NCBI RefSeq assembly: GCF_018613695.1
Contig: NZ_JAGGPR010000008.1
Span: 211,894-275,893 of the forward strand
Direction of reading: 5' to 3'
DNA from: Arthrobacter sp. ISL-95
Lineage (GTDB): Bacteria > Actinomycetota > Actinomycetes > Actinomycetales > Micrococcaceae
DNA length: 64,000 nucleotides
Shown here: piece by piece, positions 7,770 through 16,004 of the stretch
How the letters are laid out: the number at the start of each line of letters is the position of its first letter
Numbering within the stretch: the stretch's first letter is position 1
Program-made: the position numbers and the translations under genes
The notes under the pieces: generated by a model
Databases searched by the model: none
The model's input: the letters and a program-made list of their open reading frames with translations, nothing else
What the model was told of the DNA's origin: nothing

Positions 7770-9521
7770 TTGGACACGTTCGCAATCGGAGATCAGGACT
7801 TCCTCCTGGATGATCGGCCGTTCCGCATCCTCTCCGGAGCCATCCACTACTTCCGGGTGCACCCCGATCTGTGGGCGGACCGAATCCACAAAGCACGGCT
7901 CATGGGGTTGAACACCATCGAGACTTACGTGCCGTGGAATGAACACTCTCCCGAGACGGGCGTCTTTTTGGCCGACGGTGGATGGGATCTCGGGCGCTTC
8001 CTGGACCTTGTGGCCGATTCCGGGATGCACGCTATTGTCCGCCCCGGCCCCTACATTTGCGCCGAATGGGACAACGGTGGGCTGCCGGCGTGGCTGTTCA
8101 CCGACCCCACCGTGGGCGTGCGCAGCAGCGAAACCGGCTATCTTGCCGCCGTCTCCTCTTATATGGAGTCGGTCCTGGACGTTGTCGTGCCGCGCCAGAT
8201 TTCCAACGGCGGCCCTGTGATCATGTTCCAGATTGAGAACGAGTACGGTGCTTACGGCAACGACAAGGCCTACCTGCAGCACATGGTTGACCTGTCCAAG
8301 CGTTTGGGTGTGGACGTTCCGCTGTTCACGTGCGATCAGCCGTTCGGGACCATGATCGAGGACGGATCACTGCCAGAACTCCACAAGACCGGAACGTTCG
8401 GATCGCGTGCTGATGAGCGGCTGGCTTTTCTCCGCGAACGGCAGCCCACAGGGCCACTGATGTGCGCCGAGTTCTGGAACGGCTGGTTCGACAACTGGGG
8501 AACGCACCATCACACTACCGACGCCGCTGCTTCCGCCGCCGAACTGGATGCGCTGCTGACCGCTGGGGCTTCGGTGAACATCTACATGTTCCACGGCGGG
8601 ACGAACTTCGGGTTCAGCAACGGGGCGAACGACAAGGGCATCTACGAGCCCACCATCACCTCCTACGATTACGACGCACCGCTCTCCGAAGACGGACACC
8701 CCACGGCCAAGTACTTCGCGTTCCGTGACGTTATTGCCAAGCACTTCCCGGTTCCTGCCGAAGTGCCGGAGATTCGGGCTGCCGCTGCTGCTTCCGTGGC
8801 GGCCGTTTCCAGGTCCGTTCCATTGCTCTCTGTCCCGCCTGCTACGCAACTGGTTCCCGGCCCGGTTCCACCGGTGGAAATCACCGGGCATTACCGAGGC
8901 TTCTACCTCTACGAGGTGTTGCTGCAGGGCGGCGGAGTCTTGTCCTTCTCCGAGGTGCGGGACCGGGCACAGTTTTTCCTGGACGGAGTGCCTGTGGGGG
9001 TACTGAGCCGGGAAGCGGGCGAGCGCACTGTCGTCATCCCCCATGGAGGCCGCCTGCAGGTTCTTCTGGAAGACCAAGGCCGGGTGAACTACGGGCAGAG
9101 GATCGGCGAGGCCAAAGGACTGATCGGGCCCGCGTTGCTCAACGGCGTGGAGGTAGTGGACTGGGAAGTAGGCGCTATTGACCTGTCCCTGGATGCCTTC
9201 CGGGATGCCTCGTTGCCGTTTCCGGACGGCAACCTCGCCCACGCTGGCGTGGCCGGTCCTTCCATCTCCTTCGCCACCTTTGAAGCCGATGGCCCTGGCG
9301 ACCGGTTCCTCCGCCTGGACGGCTGGACCAAGGGCAATGCCTTCATCAACGGCTTCAACGTGGGCAGATACTGGAGTCGCGGTCCGCAGCGCACGCTCTA
9401 TGTGCCCGGTCCCCTGATCCGCGAGGGCGCCAACGAGCTCGCCATCCTGGAACTTCACGGAAGCGCGACGCGTGAGGTGAGTTTCGTCGTCGGACCTGAC
9501 CTGGGCCCCGACGAAAAGTAA
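7770..9521 (+). CDS. GH35 beta-galactosidase
   Basis: 583 residues. Glycoside hydrolase family 35 enzymes release terminal beta-galactose residues with retention of configuration. The acid/base Glu158 lies in FQIENEYG and the nucleophile Glu234 in CAEFWNGWF; GGTNFGF follows at the barrel end. The (beta/alpha)8 barrel (about residues 1-320) is followed by beta-rich domains ending in a jelly-roll (GFNVGRYWSRGPQRTLYVP). No signal peptide is seen, so it probably acts in the cytoplasm on oligosaccharides from the importer. Start is TTG with AGGA upstream. It is the last gene of the run, which suggests the imported compound carries beta-galactose. Confidence 0.93.
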   Translation: MDTFAIGDQDFLLDDRPFRILSGAIHYFRVHPDLWADRIHKARLMGLNTIETYVPWNEHSPETGVFLADGGWDLGRFLDLVADSGMHAIVRPGPYICAEWDNGGLPAWLFTDPTVGVRSSETGYLAAVSSYMESVLDVVVPRQISNGGPVIMFQIENEYGAYGNDKAYLQHMVDLSKRLGVDVPLFTCDQPFGTMIEDGSLPELHKTGTFGSRADERLAFLRERQPTGPLMCAEFWNGWFDNWGTHHHTTDAAASAAELDALLTAGASVNIYMFHGGTNFGFSNGANDKGIYEPTITSYDYDAPLSEDGHPTAKYFAFRDVIAKHFPVPAEVPEIRAAAAASVAAVSRSVPLLSVPPATQLVPGPVPPVEITGHYRGFYLYEVLLQGGGVLSFSEVRDRAQFFLDGVPVGVLSREAGERTVVIPHGGRLQVLLEDQGRVNYGQRIGEAKGLIGPALLNGVEVVDWEVGAIDLSLDAFRDASLPFPDGNLAHAGVAGPSISFATFEADGPGDRFLRLDGWTKGNAFINGFNVGRYWSRGPQRTLYVPGPLIREGANELAILELHGSATREVSFVVGPDLGPDEK

Positions 9522-9719
9522 CCCTCTCTCACATCCCAAGTGCTTGAGGACAACCTTCTCTCACATCCCAAGCCCTCCCCGCCGATCCTCTCTCACTTTC
9601 TTCAGAGGAGTGATAGAAGGTCCCGTTTTAAGGGCTGGAAAGTGATAGACGGTTCCGATTCAAGGGCTGGGGAGTGATAGAAGGTCCCGTTTTAAGGGCT
9701 GGGAAGTGAGAGAGCGTGG
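9522..9719. repeat. palindromic intergenic repeat array with 32-bp period
   Basis: Three tandem 32-base units start at 9610, 9642 and 9674, each GTGATAGA...CCGTTTTAAGGGCTGG (unit 2 is diverged), and a fourth partial unit (GTGAGAGAG) starts at 9706. The left part holds three CTCTCTCAC-type motifs (near 9524, 9557 and 9588), two followed by ATCCCAAG. These are inverted relative to the right-hand units, so the whole can fold back on itself. It fills the gap after the GH35 gene and is non-coding. A related single element lies inside the lyase gene at 1324. Confidence 0.8.
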
Positions 9720-9726
9720 GGACGCA

Positions 9727-9758
9727 GAAGGGGACCGGCTGATGAGCCGGTCCCCTTC
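9727..9758. terminator. strong hairpin between convergent genes
   Basis: Perfect 14-bp arms GAAGGGGACCGGCT and AGCCGGTCCCCTTC with loop GATG, between the GH35 gene and the convergent lipoprotein gene. It can serve both strands as a terminator, although no T-run follows. Confidence 0.8.
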
Positions 9759-9796
9759 TGTGTGTTCAGCGACTGAAGTTCAGCGCGCGGGCGTCA

Positions 9797-10162
9797 TTAG
9801 CCGCGGCAGAGCTCGCCGTACTTGGTGCCGGCTTCCTGGTAGGCAGCACCCAGCTCAGCCAGTTTGGCCTCGCGTTCGCTCTTCGCTGCCGCGTCCTTCG
9901 GTTCTTCCTTAGCCTGCTCGTCCAGGTACTCCAGGATTGCGGAGACAACCGGCTTCATGTCCGTGGAGGCCACGGACTCGATGGGGCGGATGGCGTTGGC
10001 CACGCGGATGGTGGCGGTCTGGCTAGCGTTCTGGGGAATGCCGGCGGCGGCGACACCGACGCGGTCGCAGGTTTCCGCGGTGGTCAGCTGCTGCTGGGCG
10101 GAACAGGCAGATGCCGAGGCAATGAGCCCGGCAGCGATCAGGACAGTGGTGAGTTTCTTCAT
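9797..10162 (-). CDS. small hypothetical lipoprotein
   Basis: 121 residues. The N-terminus MKKLTTVLIAAGLIASASAC is a lipoprotein signal peptide with a relaxed lipobox ASAC and lipidated Cys20. The mature part is about 100 residues, helix-rich and charged (KEEPKDAAAKSEREAKLAEL in its middle), with Cys residues near both ends (TAETCDRVG and YGELCRG) that could form a disulfide. The start at 10162 is supported by GAGGGAA eight bases upstream; an earlier in-frame ATG lacks such a site. No function can be assigned. Confidence 0.75.
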   Translation of the reverse strand: MKKLTTVLIAAGLIASASACSAQQQLTTAETCDRVGVAAAGIPQNASQTATIRVANAIRPIESVASTDMKPVVSAILEYLDEQAKEEPKDAAAKSEREAKLAELGAAYQEAGTKYGELCRG

Positions 10163-10238
10163 GATTCCCTCAGTGGTCGACGTCCCTTTGATTGTAATCA
10201 GAGCAGGCGTCTCGCCCCGCATCGGCCCTCAAGCAAAG

Positions 10239-11957
10239 TTACAGGGCCGGTGTCCGGGGCGGAGCCGTCCGTCGTGAACCCGTGGCTTCGAAGGCTGCGG
10301 CCAACGTCAGCAGAGCCGTGTCGTCGTAGGCTCGCCCGGCGAAGGTGAGGCCTACGGGCATGCCGATATCCGCCATGGTTCCCATCGGCACAGTGACCGT
10401 GGGTATGCCCAGGTGCCTCGGGACGAGGTTGCCGTTGGCCACCCACACGCCATTGCGCCAGCCTAGGTCAGCGGAAGCAGGGTTCACGTCCATATCGGCA
10501 GGACCCACGTCCGCTGCTGCCGGGAACAGTACGGCGTCGAGTCCGAGCCCGTCCATCCACTCCTCCAAGTCCACACGCCGCGTTTCCTCAAGCCCGTGCA
10601 CACCGTTTTCCAGCTCCGGGATCTCGGTGAACTGCGATACTCCGTGCTCGCGGACGTGCCCGGGATACTCAGCAATGTCGTCGTCAAACCCGGCGTACCG
10701 GTCAGGCAATGCGCCCTCCGGGTGCGGGAAGATTGCTGCGCCTTCCACATCTGCAAGGCTGCTCAGTACGGGATCGCCGTTGGCACGGAGGAAGTCGTCC
10801 CACGCCCAGGCGGAAAGGTCCACAATTTCACGCTTGAGGTACTCAGGGGTGACGAGGCCACGGGTGGCGATGGTGGGTGCGCCCGGGCGGTCGCCTTCGT
10901 AGTTTGAGACCACCGGGAAGTCCACCAGCACAACCTCAGCACCGGCCGCTTCAAGGTCCCGCTTTGCTGCCTCCCACAGGTCGATGACGGAAGCCCGCGT
11001 CTCGATGCGTTGCCCGGTGGGCCCGCCGATCCCCGGCTTGGTGCTGGTTCCGGCGTCCAGGTCTGCGTTGATGTACATGCGCGGCACTCCGAAGCGCTTG
11101 CCCCGCAACGCCAACCGTCCGGCGTCGGCGTCTTCCGGAGACAGAGCCAGGTACGACTCCGGACGGACCTCGGAAGACTTCGGGAGCTGAACCCAGGGCT
11201 GCGAGCGCCAGAAGTCGCCTCGGGTCTCGGCGTCGTCGGCCACGATCACGTCGAGCAGCTCCAGCATGTCCGCCATGGTGCGGGTGTGCGGGACCACTAC
11301 GTCCATGGTGGGGACCAGCGGCCAGTTGCCGCGCACGGAGATAACGCCACGCGAGGGCGTGTACGCGCACAGGGCATTGTTCGACGCCGGTGCGCGGCCA
11401 CTTGACCAGGTCTCCTCGCCCAGGCCGAAAGCTGCGAAGCTTGCCGCCGTCGCGGTGCCGGAACCGTTGGAGGAGCCGGAACCGAACGCTGCAGTCAGGA
11501 AGTCAGCGTTGTAGGGGCTTTCGGCGCGTCCGTAGACGCCGCGTTGCATGCCACCGTTGGCCATGGGCGGCATATTGGTGAGGCCCATCAGCACCGCGCC
11601 GGCATCCCGAAGGCGTTCGATGGTGAAGGCATCATGCTGCGCCACGAGATGCTCAAAAGCGGGCGATCCTGCCGCGGCGGTGAGCCCTTTGGCCAGGTAG
11701 CTGTCCTTGACTGTGTAGGGGATGCCGTCCAGCGGGCCCCGCACAGTCCCGTTCGCCCGCCGTTCGTCTGATGCCTTGGCGTCTGCTAAAGCGTCGGGGT
11801 TCATGACCACGAGTGCGTTGAGCTTGATGCAGTTGTGGTCGTAGGCCTCGATCCGGTCAAGATACGCCTGGGTGAGCTGTTCGCTGGTTACCTCTCCGGC
11901 TTCCAGCGCTGCCCGCAGTTGCGCAATGGAGGCTTCAACGACGTCGAAAGGAGCCAC
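10239..11957 (-). CDS. amidase signature family hydrolase
   Basis: 572 residues. Ser-cisSer-Lys amidase: the Lys is in GIPYTVKDSYLA, the cis-Ser in FGSGSSNGSG, and the nucleophilic Ser in the divergent motif ETWSSGRAPASNN where most relatives have a Gly-rich TDTGGS-type segment. These enzymes hydrolyse C-N amide bonds in the cytoplasm. Start is GTG at 11957, with GGAGG inside the preceding agmatine deiminase gene; the upstream TAG overlaps it as TAGTG. This tight coupling suggests the amidase handles the deiminase product or a related carbamoyl or amide compound. The substrate is inference only. Confidence 0.85.
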   Translation of the reverse strand: MAPFDVVEASIAQLRAALEAGEVTSEQLTQAYLDRIEAYDHNCIKLNALVVMNPDALADAKASDERRANGTVRGPLDGIPYTVKDSYLAKGLTAAAGSPAFEHLVAQHDAFTIERLRDAGAVLMGLTNMPPMANGGMQRGVYGRAESPYNADFLTAAFGSGSSNGSGTATAASFAAFGLGEETWSSGRAPASNNALCAYTPSRGVISVRGNWPLVPTMDVVVPHTRTMADMLELLDVIVADDAETRGDFWRSQPWVQLPKSSEVRPESYLALSPEDADAGRLALRGKRFGVPRMYINADLDAGTSTKPGIGGPTGQRIETRASVIDLWEAAKRDLEAAGAEVVLVDFPVVSNYEGDRPGAPTIATRGLVTPEYLKREIVDLSAWAWDDFLRANGDPVLSSLADVEGAAIFPHPEGALPDRYAGFDDDIAEYPGHVREHGVSQFTEIPELENGVHGLEETRRVDLEEWMDGLGLDAVLFPAAADVGPADMDVNPASADLGWRNGVWVANGNLVPRHLGIPTVTVPMGTMADIGMPVGLTFAGRAYDDTALLTLAAAFEATGSRRTAPPRTPAL

Positions 11958-13015
11958 TATGCTGCACCTCCTGCGGACTGTGCTTCGCTGAGAAGCGGCT
12001 GCTGCTGCGTGATGCAGTGGATACCGCCGCCGCGGGCAAGGATGGGGCGTGCGTCTACGGTGACAACGCGGCGGCCGGGGTAGGCCTCGGCCAGGATTTC
12101 CGCAGCAAGCGAGTCGGCACGTTCTTCGCCGTACCCGCAGGCGATGACGCCGCCGTTGACCACGAGGTGGTTGACGTAGCTCCAGTCCACAAAGCCGTCG
12201 TCGTCGCGCAGCGTTTCCGGTGCGGGCAGCGGAACAATCTCGAACGGTTTGCCCGCCGCGTCCGTCTGGGTTTCCAGGAAGGAGTGGAGTGTGCGGCTGA
12301 CCTCGTGGTCCGGGTGCTCCGGGTTGGTCTGGGAGTGCAACAGTATCCGGCCAGGGGTGGGGAGGGTGGCCACCATGTCGATGTGACCGCGCGTGCCCAG
12401 GTCCTCGTAGTCGCGGGTCAGTCCTCGGGGAACCCAGATGACCTTGGTGGCGCCGATGGTGCGGGCCAGTTCGGCCTCGACTGCTGCCTTGTCCGCATAG
12501 GGGTTCCGGCCCGGATCCAGCTGGACCGTTTCGGTGATCAGCACGGTTCCCTCGCCGTCCACGTGAATAGCGCCGCCCTCATTGACCAGGAGGGAGCTGA
12601 CCAGTTCGGCACCGGACTTTTCCGCAACAAAACGGCCCATTCCGGCGCTCTTCTGCCATTCGGACCATGCGGGCGCGCCCCAGCCGTTGAAGATCCAGTC
12701 CACTGCGCCAAGCACGCCGGGGCGTTCATCATCCAGCACAAAGGTGGGTCCGACGTCGCGCATCCAGAACTCATCCAGCGGCGCTTCAATCTGCTCGATG
12801 CCGCTGCCCAGCATGCGGGCGGCCCTCTCGCGTTCGCTGGGGTCCACCACCATGGTGACCGGTTCAAATTCGGCCACGGCGTGGGCCACGGCAGTCCAGG
12901 CCGTGTAGGCCTCTTCGGCAGAGGTGACGTCGTCGCCAAGGGTCAGGCCGGGGCGAGGGAACGCCATCCAGGTGCGCTCATGCGGTGCGGTTTCGGCCGG
13001 CATTCTCCAAGCCAT
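11957..13015 (-). CDS. agmatine deiminase family protein
   Basis: 352 residues. Guanidine-modifying enzyme of the agmatine deiminase/peptidylarginine deiminase fold, expected to convert agmatine to N-carbamoylputrescine plus ammonia. Diagnostic motifs are present: EFWMRDVGPTFV, NEGGAIHVDGEGT, TRGHIDMVATL with the catalytic His, and GGGIHC with the catalytic Cys near the C-terminus. The start at 13015 has a strong AAGGAG site. It is coupled to the amidase gene and divergent from a TetR gene; the shared promoter region holds a perfect palindrome. A related guanidine substrate is possible. Confidence 0.88.
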   Translation of the reverse strand: MAWRMPAETAPHERTWMAFPRPGLTLGDDVTSAEEAYTAWTAVAHAVAEFEPVTMVVDPSERERAARMLGSGIEQIEAPLDEFWMRDVGPTFVLDDERPGVLGAVDWIFNGWGAPAWSEWQKSAGMGRFVAEKSGAELVSSLLVNEGGAIHVDGEGTVLITETVQLDPGRNPYADKAAVEAELARTIGATKVIWVPRGLTRDYEDLGTRGHIDMVATLPTPGRILLHSQTNPEHPDHEVSRTLHSFLETQTDAAGKPFEIVPLPAPETLRDDDGFVDWSYVNHLVVNGGVIACGYGEERADSLAAEILAEAYPGRRVVTVDARPILARGGGIHCITQQQPLLSEAQSAGGAA

Positions 13016-13055
13016 GGGTGACTCCTTCGTCTTCTTGCGCTTTGCTGCAATTTTC

Positions 13056-13077
13056 TTGTTGATCACACGATCAACAA
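13056..13077. promoter_or_regulatory. TetR operator between agmatine deiminase and TetR genes
   Basis: Perfect inverted repeat with arms TTGTTGATC and GATCAACAA around ACAC. It lies 41 bases upstream of the deiminase start and 31 bases upstream of the TetR start, an ideal position for repression of both divergent genes. The binding protein is inferred from position. Confidence 0.8.
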
Positions 13078-13107
13078 TGCTGAAAACGTAATCTAGACTG
13101 GTCCTTG

Positions 13108-13743
13108 ATGTCAAGCACTCAACAGAAACGCGCCGTCCGTAAGTCACCGGCAGAGCGCGCCGCAGAAATCACCGAAGCCGCCCGCGAGATCGCACTCGAG
13201 GCGGGCCTCACAGCGCTCACGCTGCGCAATATCGCCGCCCGTGTAGGCGTCGCTTCGGGCCTCGTGGCGCACTACCAGCCCAATATGGACGCTCTCGTTT
13301 CAAGCACCTTCGCCAACATCGTGGCAGCAGAAACACAAGAAGTCGCGGGCTTGCTGAGCCAACGCCCCGGACCATCCGAACGCCTGAGCCTGCTGGTGGA
13401 AACGCTCCTGGACAACAGCAGGCTCGACGTCACCGCAATCTGGGTGGAAGCCTGGACGCTGGGTCGCCGCAATGAGACCCTGGCCGCTTCCGTCCGCGAT
13501 CAGATGGATGCCTGGCAGAACGTCTTCCAGGGGGTAGTGGAGGAAGGAAACGCGACCGGAGCCTTCAACGTTACGGATGCCGCCGCCGTCGCATGGCAGA
13601 TCCTCGGCATGGTGGACGGCCTGAACGCCCAAGCACTGGTCCGCTGGGACGGCGTCAACGATCGCGGCACTCATTTGGCCCACGCCGTGGAGGGCATGGT
13701 GGGCGCCGCACGAGGTTCCTTGGTGAGCAAGCAGGGCGCGTAA
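13108..13743 (+). CDS. TetR family transcriptional regulator
   Basis: 211 residues. N-terminal TetR helix-turn-helix (ITEAAREIALEAGLTALTLR, then AARVGVASGLVAHYQPNMDAL), with a BetI-like C-terminal ligand domain (ETLLDNSRLDVTAIWVEAW). The start may be ATG at 13108 or the adjacent TTG at 13105. It is divergent from the agmatine deiminase/amidase pair with a perfect 22-bp palindrome between them, so it probably represses that operon and itself, responding to a polyamine-type or amide ligand. Confidence 0.9.
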   Translation: MSSTQQKRAVRKSPAERAAEITEAAREIALEAGLTALTLRNIAARVGVASGLVAHYQPNMDALVSSTFANIVAAETQEVAGLLSQRPGPSERLSLLVETLLDNSRLDVTAIWVEAWTLGRRNETLAASVRDQMDAWQNVFQGVVEEGNATGAFNVTDAAAVAWQILGMVDGLNAQALVRWDGVNDRGTHLAHAVEGMVGAARGSLVSKQGA

Positions 13744-13802
13744 GCCAGCGAGCCAATGGCCCCGTCTTCGGGAGCCACGCCCGCTGCCCTAGGCTGGAGA
13801 CC

Positions 13803-14453
13803 ATGGCGATCATTCACAAGGCAACCCTGTCCCCGTCCAAGCTCGAACTCATCGCTGACTACCTCCCCAAGCAGCCCTGGTTCATCCAGGATGGTTCACC
13901 GGAGCTCATTGGCGCCTACCGCTTTGACGATCCCGCCGGCGAGGTGGGCCTGGAGACGCACGTCATCACTGCCGGCGAGCGCGTCTACCAAGTTCCCCTC
14001 AGCTACCGCGGCTACGAGCTGGCCGGCGCCGAAGAATGGCTCATCGGCACCATGGACCACTCGGTCCTGGGCAAGCGCTGGGTTTACGACGCCTGCGCCG
14101 ATCCCGTCTACGTCAAGGTCCTCGCCACTGCCATCATCACCGGCCAGAAAGAGGCCGAGCTGATCGTCGACGGCGAGCCCGAGCCCCGCCCCAGCACTGT
14201 CACGGTGAAGGGCAGCGGAAAGCTCGACGACGTCGTCCCCGCCTTGAGTGCTTCGGCGCCGGTATCCGGGAGCGGCGTGACCATCATCGATGCCGGTGAG
14301 CTGCGGTTGAAGGTTACCCGGGTCCTGGATGTGGCAGCGGATGCATCGGCCAATACCGCTGCAGCTCCGGAGCTTCACGGGGACCTGATCCTCAATGGAC
14401 AGTGGGCCGGGCTGGAGAACCCGGTGGAGCTGGCATCGGTGGTTCGGAACTAA
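13803..14453 (+). CDS. Mak_N_cap-like (maltokinase N-terminal cap) protein
   Basis: 216 residues. The N-terminal half (IIHKATLSPSKLELIADYLP, then PWFIQDG and AYRFDDPAGEVGLETHVI) matches the stand-alone form of the maltokinase N-terminal cap domain common in actinobacteria, without the kinase domain. The role of the stand-alone form is not established. The start at 13803 is chosen because homologues begin MAIIHKATLSPSK; the frame is open far upstream, but that part overlaps the TetR gene and is not protein-like. It is in the same direction as the TetR gene, 59 bases after it. Confidence 0.7.
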   Translation: MAIIHKATLSPSKLELIADYLPKQPWFIQDGSPELIGAYRFDDPAGEVGLETHVITAGERVYQVPLSYRGYELAGAEEWLIGTMDHSVLGKRWVYDACADPVYVKVLATAIITGQKEAELIVDGEPEPRPSTVTVKGSGKLDDVVPALSASAPVSGSGVTIIDAGELRLKVTRVLDVAADASANTAAAPELHGDLILNGQWAGLENPVELASVVRN

Positions 14454-14536
14454 CCGTCGACGCCGGGGGCATCTGTTGGTCGCAGGTGCTGCGGCGTAGG
14501 CTGGCAAGAAAGTCGTCTAAACGTGAGAGGTTCAGC

Positions 14537-14959
14537 ATGTATAAAGCGCAAAGCATCTTTCCCGCCGCCCAGGATCTTGCACGGGAGTGGGTAACGCATG
14601 CAACAGAGGGCAAATCCGCCCAAACAGATGCAGTGGTGAGGTGGGCTTTGGCCCGAATCAACCATGCCGACGTCCCTTCCGTGGTTCAGGGCGTAATGCT
14701 CACTCTGACCGGCAACAAGAAATCCGCCAAGGAAGCTAAACGCACAGCCACCAAGGCCGTTAAGAAGGCCACCGAGGCACTCAGCCGGAAGACCACCCAG
14801 CGCAGCTCCGGCCGGGCCATCTGGTTCACCGCAATTGCTGCTGCTCTGGTGGGTGCAGGCGCAGTGTTTGCTTGGCGCACGATGCTGCCTCCGGGCGAAC
14901 CTGAGCCGGTCAAGCGGCCGGAAACCCCTGCCCAACCGCCGGTGCCCCCGGTCCCCTAA
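14537..14959 (+). CDS. hypothetical single-pass membrane protein (paralogue A)
   Basis: 140 residues. An N-terminal soluble helical part (residues 1-90, Lys-rich towards its end) is followed by one membrane helix (AIWFTAIAAALVGAGAVFAW) and a Pro-rich tail ending PAQPPVPPVP. Ribosome site GAGAGG. The segment from the helix to MLPPGEPEPV resembles residues around the helix of the gene at 15512, so the two look like paralogues. Function unknown. Confidence 0.75.
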   Translation: MYKAQSIFPAAQDLAREWVTHATEGKSAQTDAVVRWALARINHADVPSVVQGVMLTLTGNKKSAKEAKRTATKAVKKATEALSRKTTQRSSGRAIWFTAIAAALVGAGAVFAWRTMLPPGEPEPVKRPETPAQPPVPPVP

Positions 14960-15000
14960 CGCCCGGAAAGGCCCCGGACCTCTTCAGGTGCGGAAAGCGG

Positions 15001-15303
15001 CTAAGGTGCCGGGCCGTCGTCGTGCGGTTTTGTTCGCCTCCGCAGCGACGTCCCGGCCACCAGCCAATAAGCCCCGCCGCTGGCCAGCAGGAAACCGACC
15101 ACGCCCAGGAAAACCAGCTGAGTAATGATCCCGGCGATAACCATGACGAAACCGGCCACAACGGCCAGACTGCCCAGAACGGTGCGCGCCACCGCACCAC
15201 GTGGGCGGCCGGACTTCAGCTCATAAGCGAGATCGGGATCTGTTGACGCGAGATCCCGTTCCAGCTCTTCCAAGCTCCTGCGTTCTTCATCCGACAATGA
15301 CAT
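15001..15303 (-). CDS. DUF3040 family membrane protein
   Basis: 100 residues. Begins MSLSDEERRSLEELERDLAS followed by TDPDLAYELKS, the usual actinobacterial DUF3040 start, and has two membrane helices (LGSLAVVAGFVMVIAGIITQ and LVFLGVVGFLLASGGAYWLV). Both strand position and size fit the family. It lies between the two paralogous membrane-protein genes on the opposite strand. Function unknown. Confidence 0.85.
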   Translation of the reverse strand: MSLSDEERRSLEELERDLASTDPDLAYELKSGRPRGAVARTVLGSLAVVAGFVMVIAGIITQLVFLGVVGFLLASGGAYWLVAGTSLRRRTKPHDDGPAP

Positions 15304-15511
15304 CGGAATTCCTCACCACACGAGCAGGCCGCCAACCGTGCGTCGATGCTCAGAACATCAGCACGAGCTCTGCTTGCCGTGCTATGCCTTCATTATCTTC
15401 CCGATGCCTCGTTCTTACCAACGGTCCTAAGCATGCTTACGATGGTAGGGCAGGATTCTGACGCACCAAGAGCACGGAACACCCAACCGCCCACTGGAAA
15501 GTTGAATTCCC

Positions 15512-15976
15512 ATGGCACGACAAAGCGCTAAGAATGCACTGAGCACCACTGAAGCGGTTCCCAAGCGCCGCGGACCCCGTAGGGCGATGTGGCTTATTGC
15601 CGCCGGTCTCGTGGCCGGCATAGCGGGTGGAGTTTTCGGCTTCCGCATGCTGGTACCGCCGGGAGAGTCCGAGCCTCTCAGGGACCGTCGGCGGGATCCA
15701 AGCGGGGCTTCCAGGGTGGGAACGTCGCCATTGGATGCTTCGCAACCCCATGTGGAACAGCCGGCGGAGATCTTGGTCCCGGAAGAGCCGGTGGAAATCT
15801 CCACGAGGATGCGCCCGGGTGAATGGACCGAAGAGTCTCTGCTGGAACATGTTGAGGACTACAAGCAGCAGATTCGGGGCATGGGAGCCAAAGAGTCGCA
15901 GATTGTGGTCAACGTGGAGCGGACCGAAGCGGGTGCTGCCCGGGTACTGGTCAGCTGGGACAGGACTTTGCCGTAG
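15512..15976 (+). CDS. hypothetical single-pass membrane protein (paralogue B)
   Basis: 154 residues. Basic N-terminus, one membrane helix (AMWLIAAGLVAGIAGGVFGF) and then RMLVPPGESEPL, which resembles RTMLPPGEPEPV in the 14537 gene. The C-terminal part is an acidic soluble domain (TEESLLEHVEDYKQQIRGMG, then VNVERTEAGAARVLVSWDR). No known domain is recognised. It ends 28 bases before the convergent hspR stop. Confidence 0.7.
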   Translation: MARQSAKNALSTTEAVPKRRGPRRAMWLIAAGLVAGIAGGVFGFRMLVPPGESEPLRDRRRDPSGASRVGTSPLDASQPHVEQPAEILVPEEPVEISTRMRPGEWTEESLLEHVEDYKQQIRGMGAKESQIVVNVERTEAGAARVLVSWDRTLP

Positions 15977-16004
15977 GTCCGGGGAGCAAAAGGTTCCCGA
16001 AGGG

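Noticed and set aside
9610..9705. CRISPR array
   Set aside because: The 32-base units are directly abutting with no spacers, and there are no cas genes.
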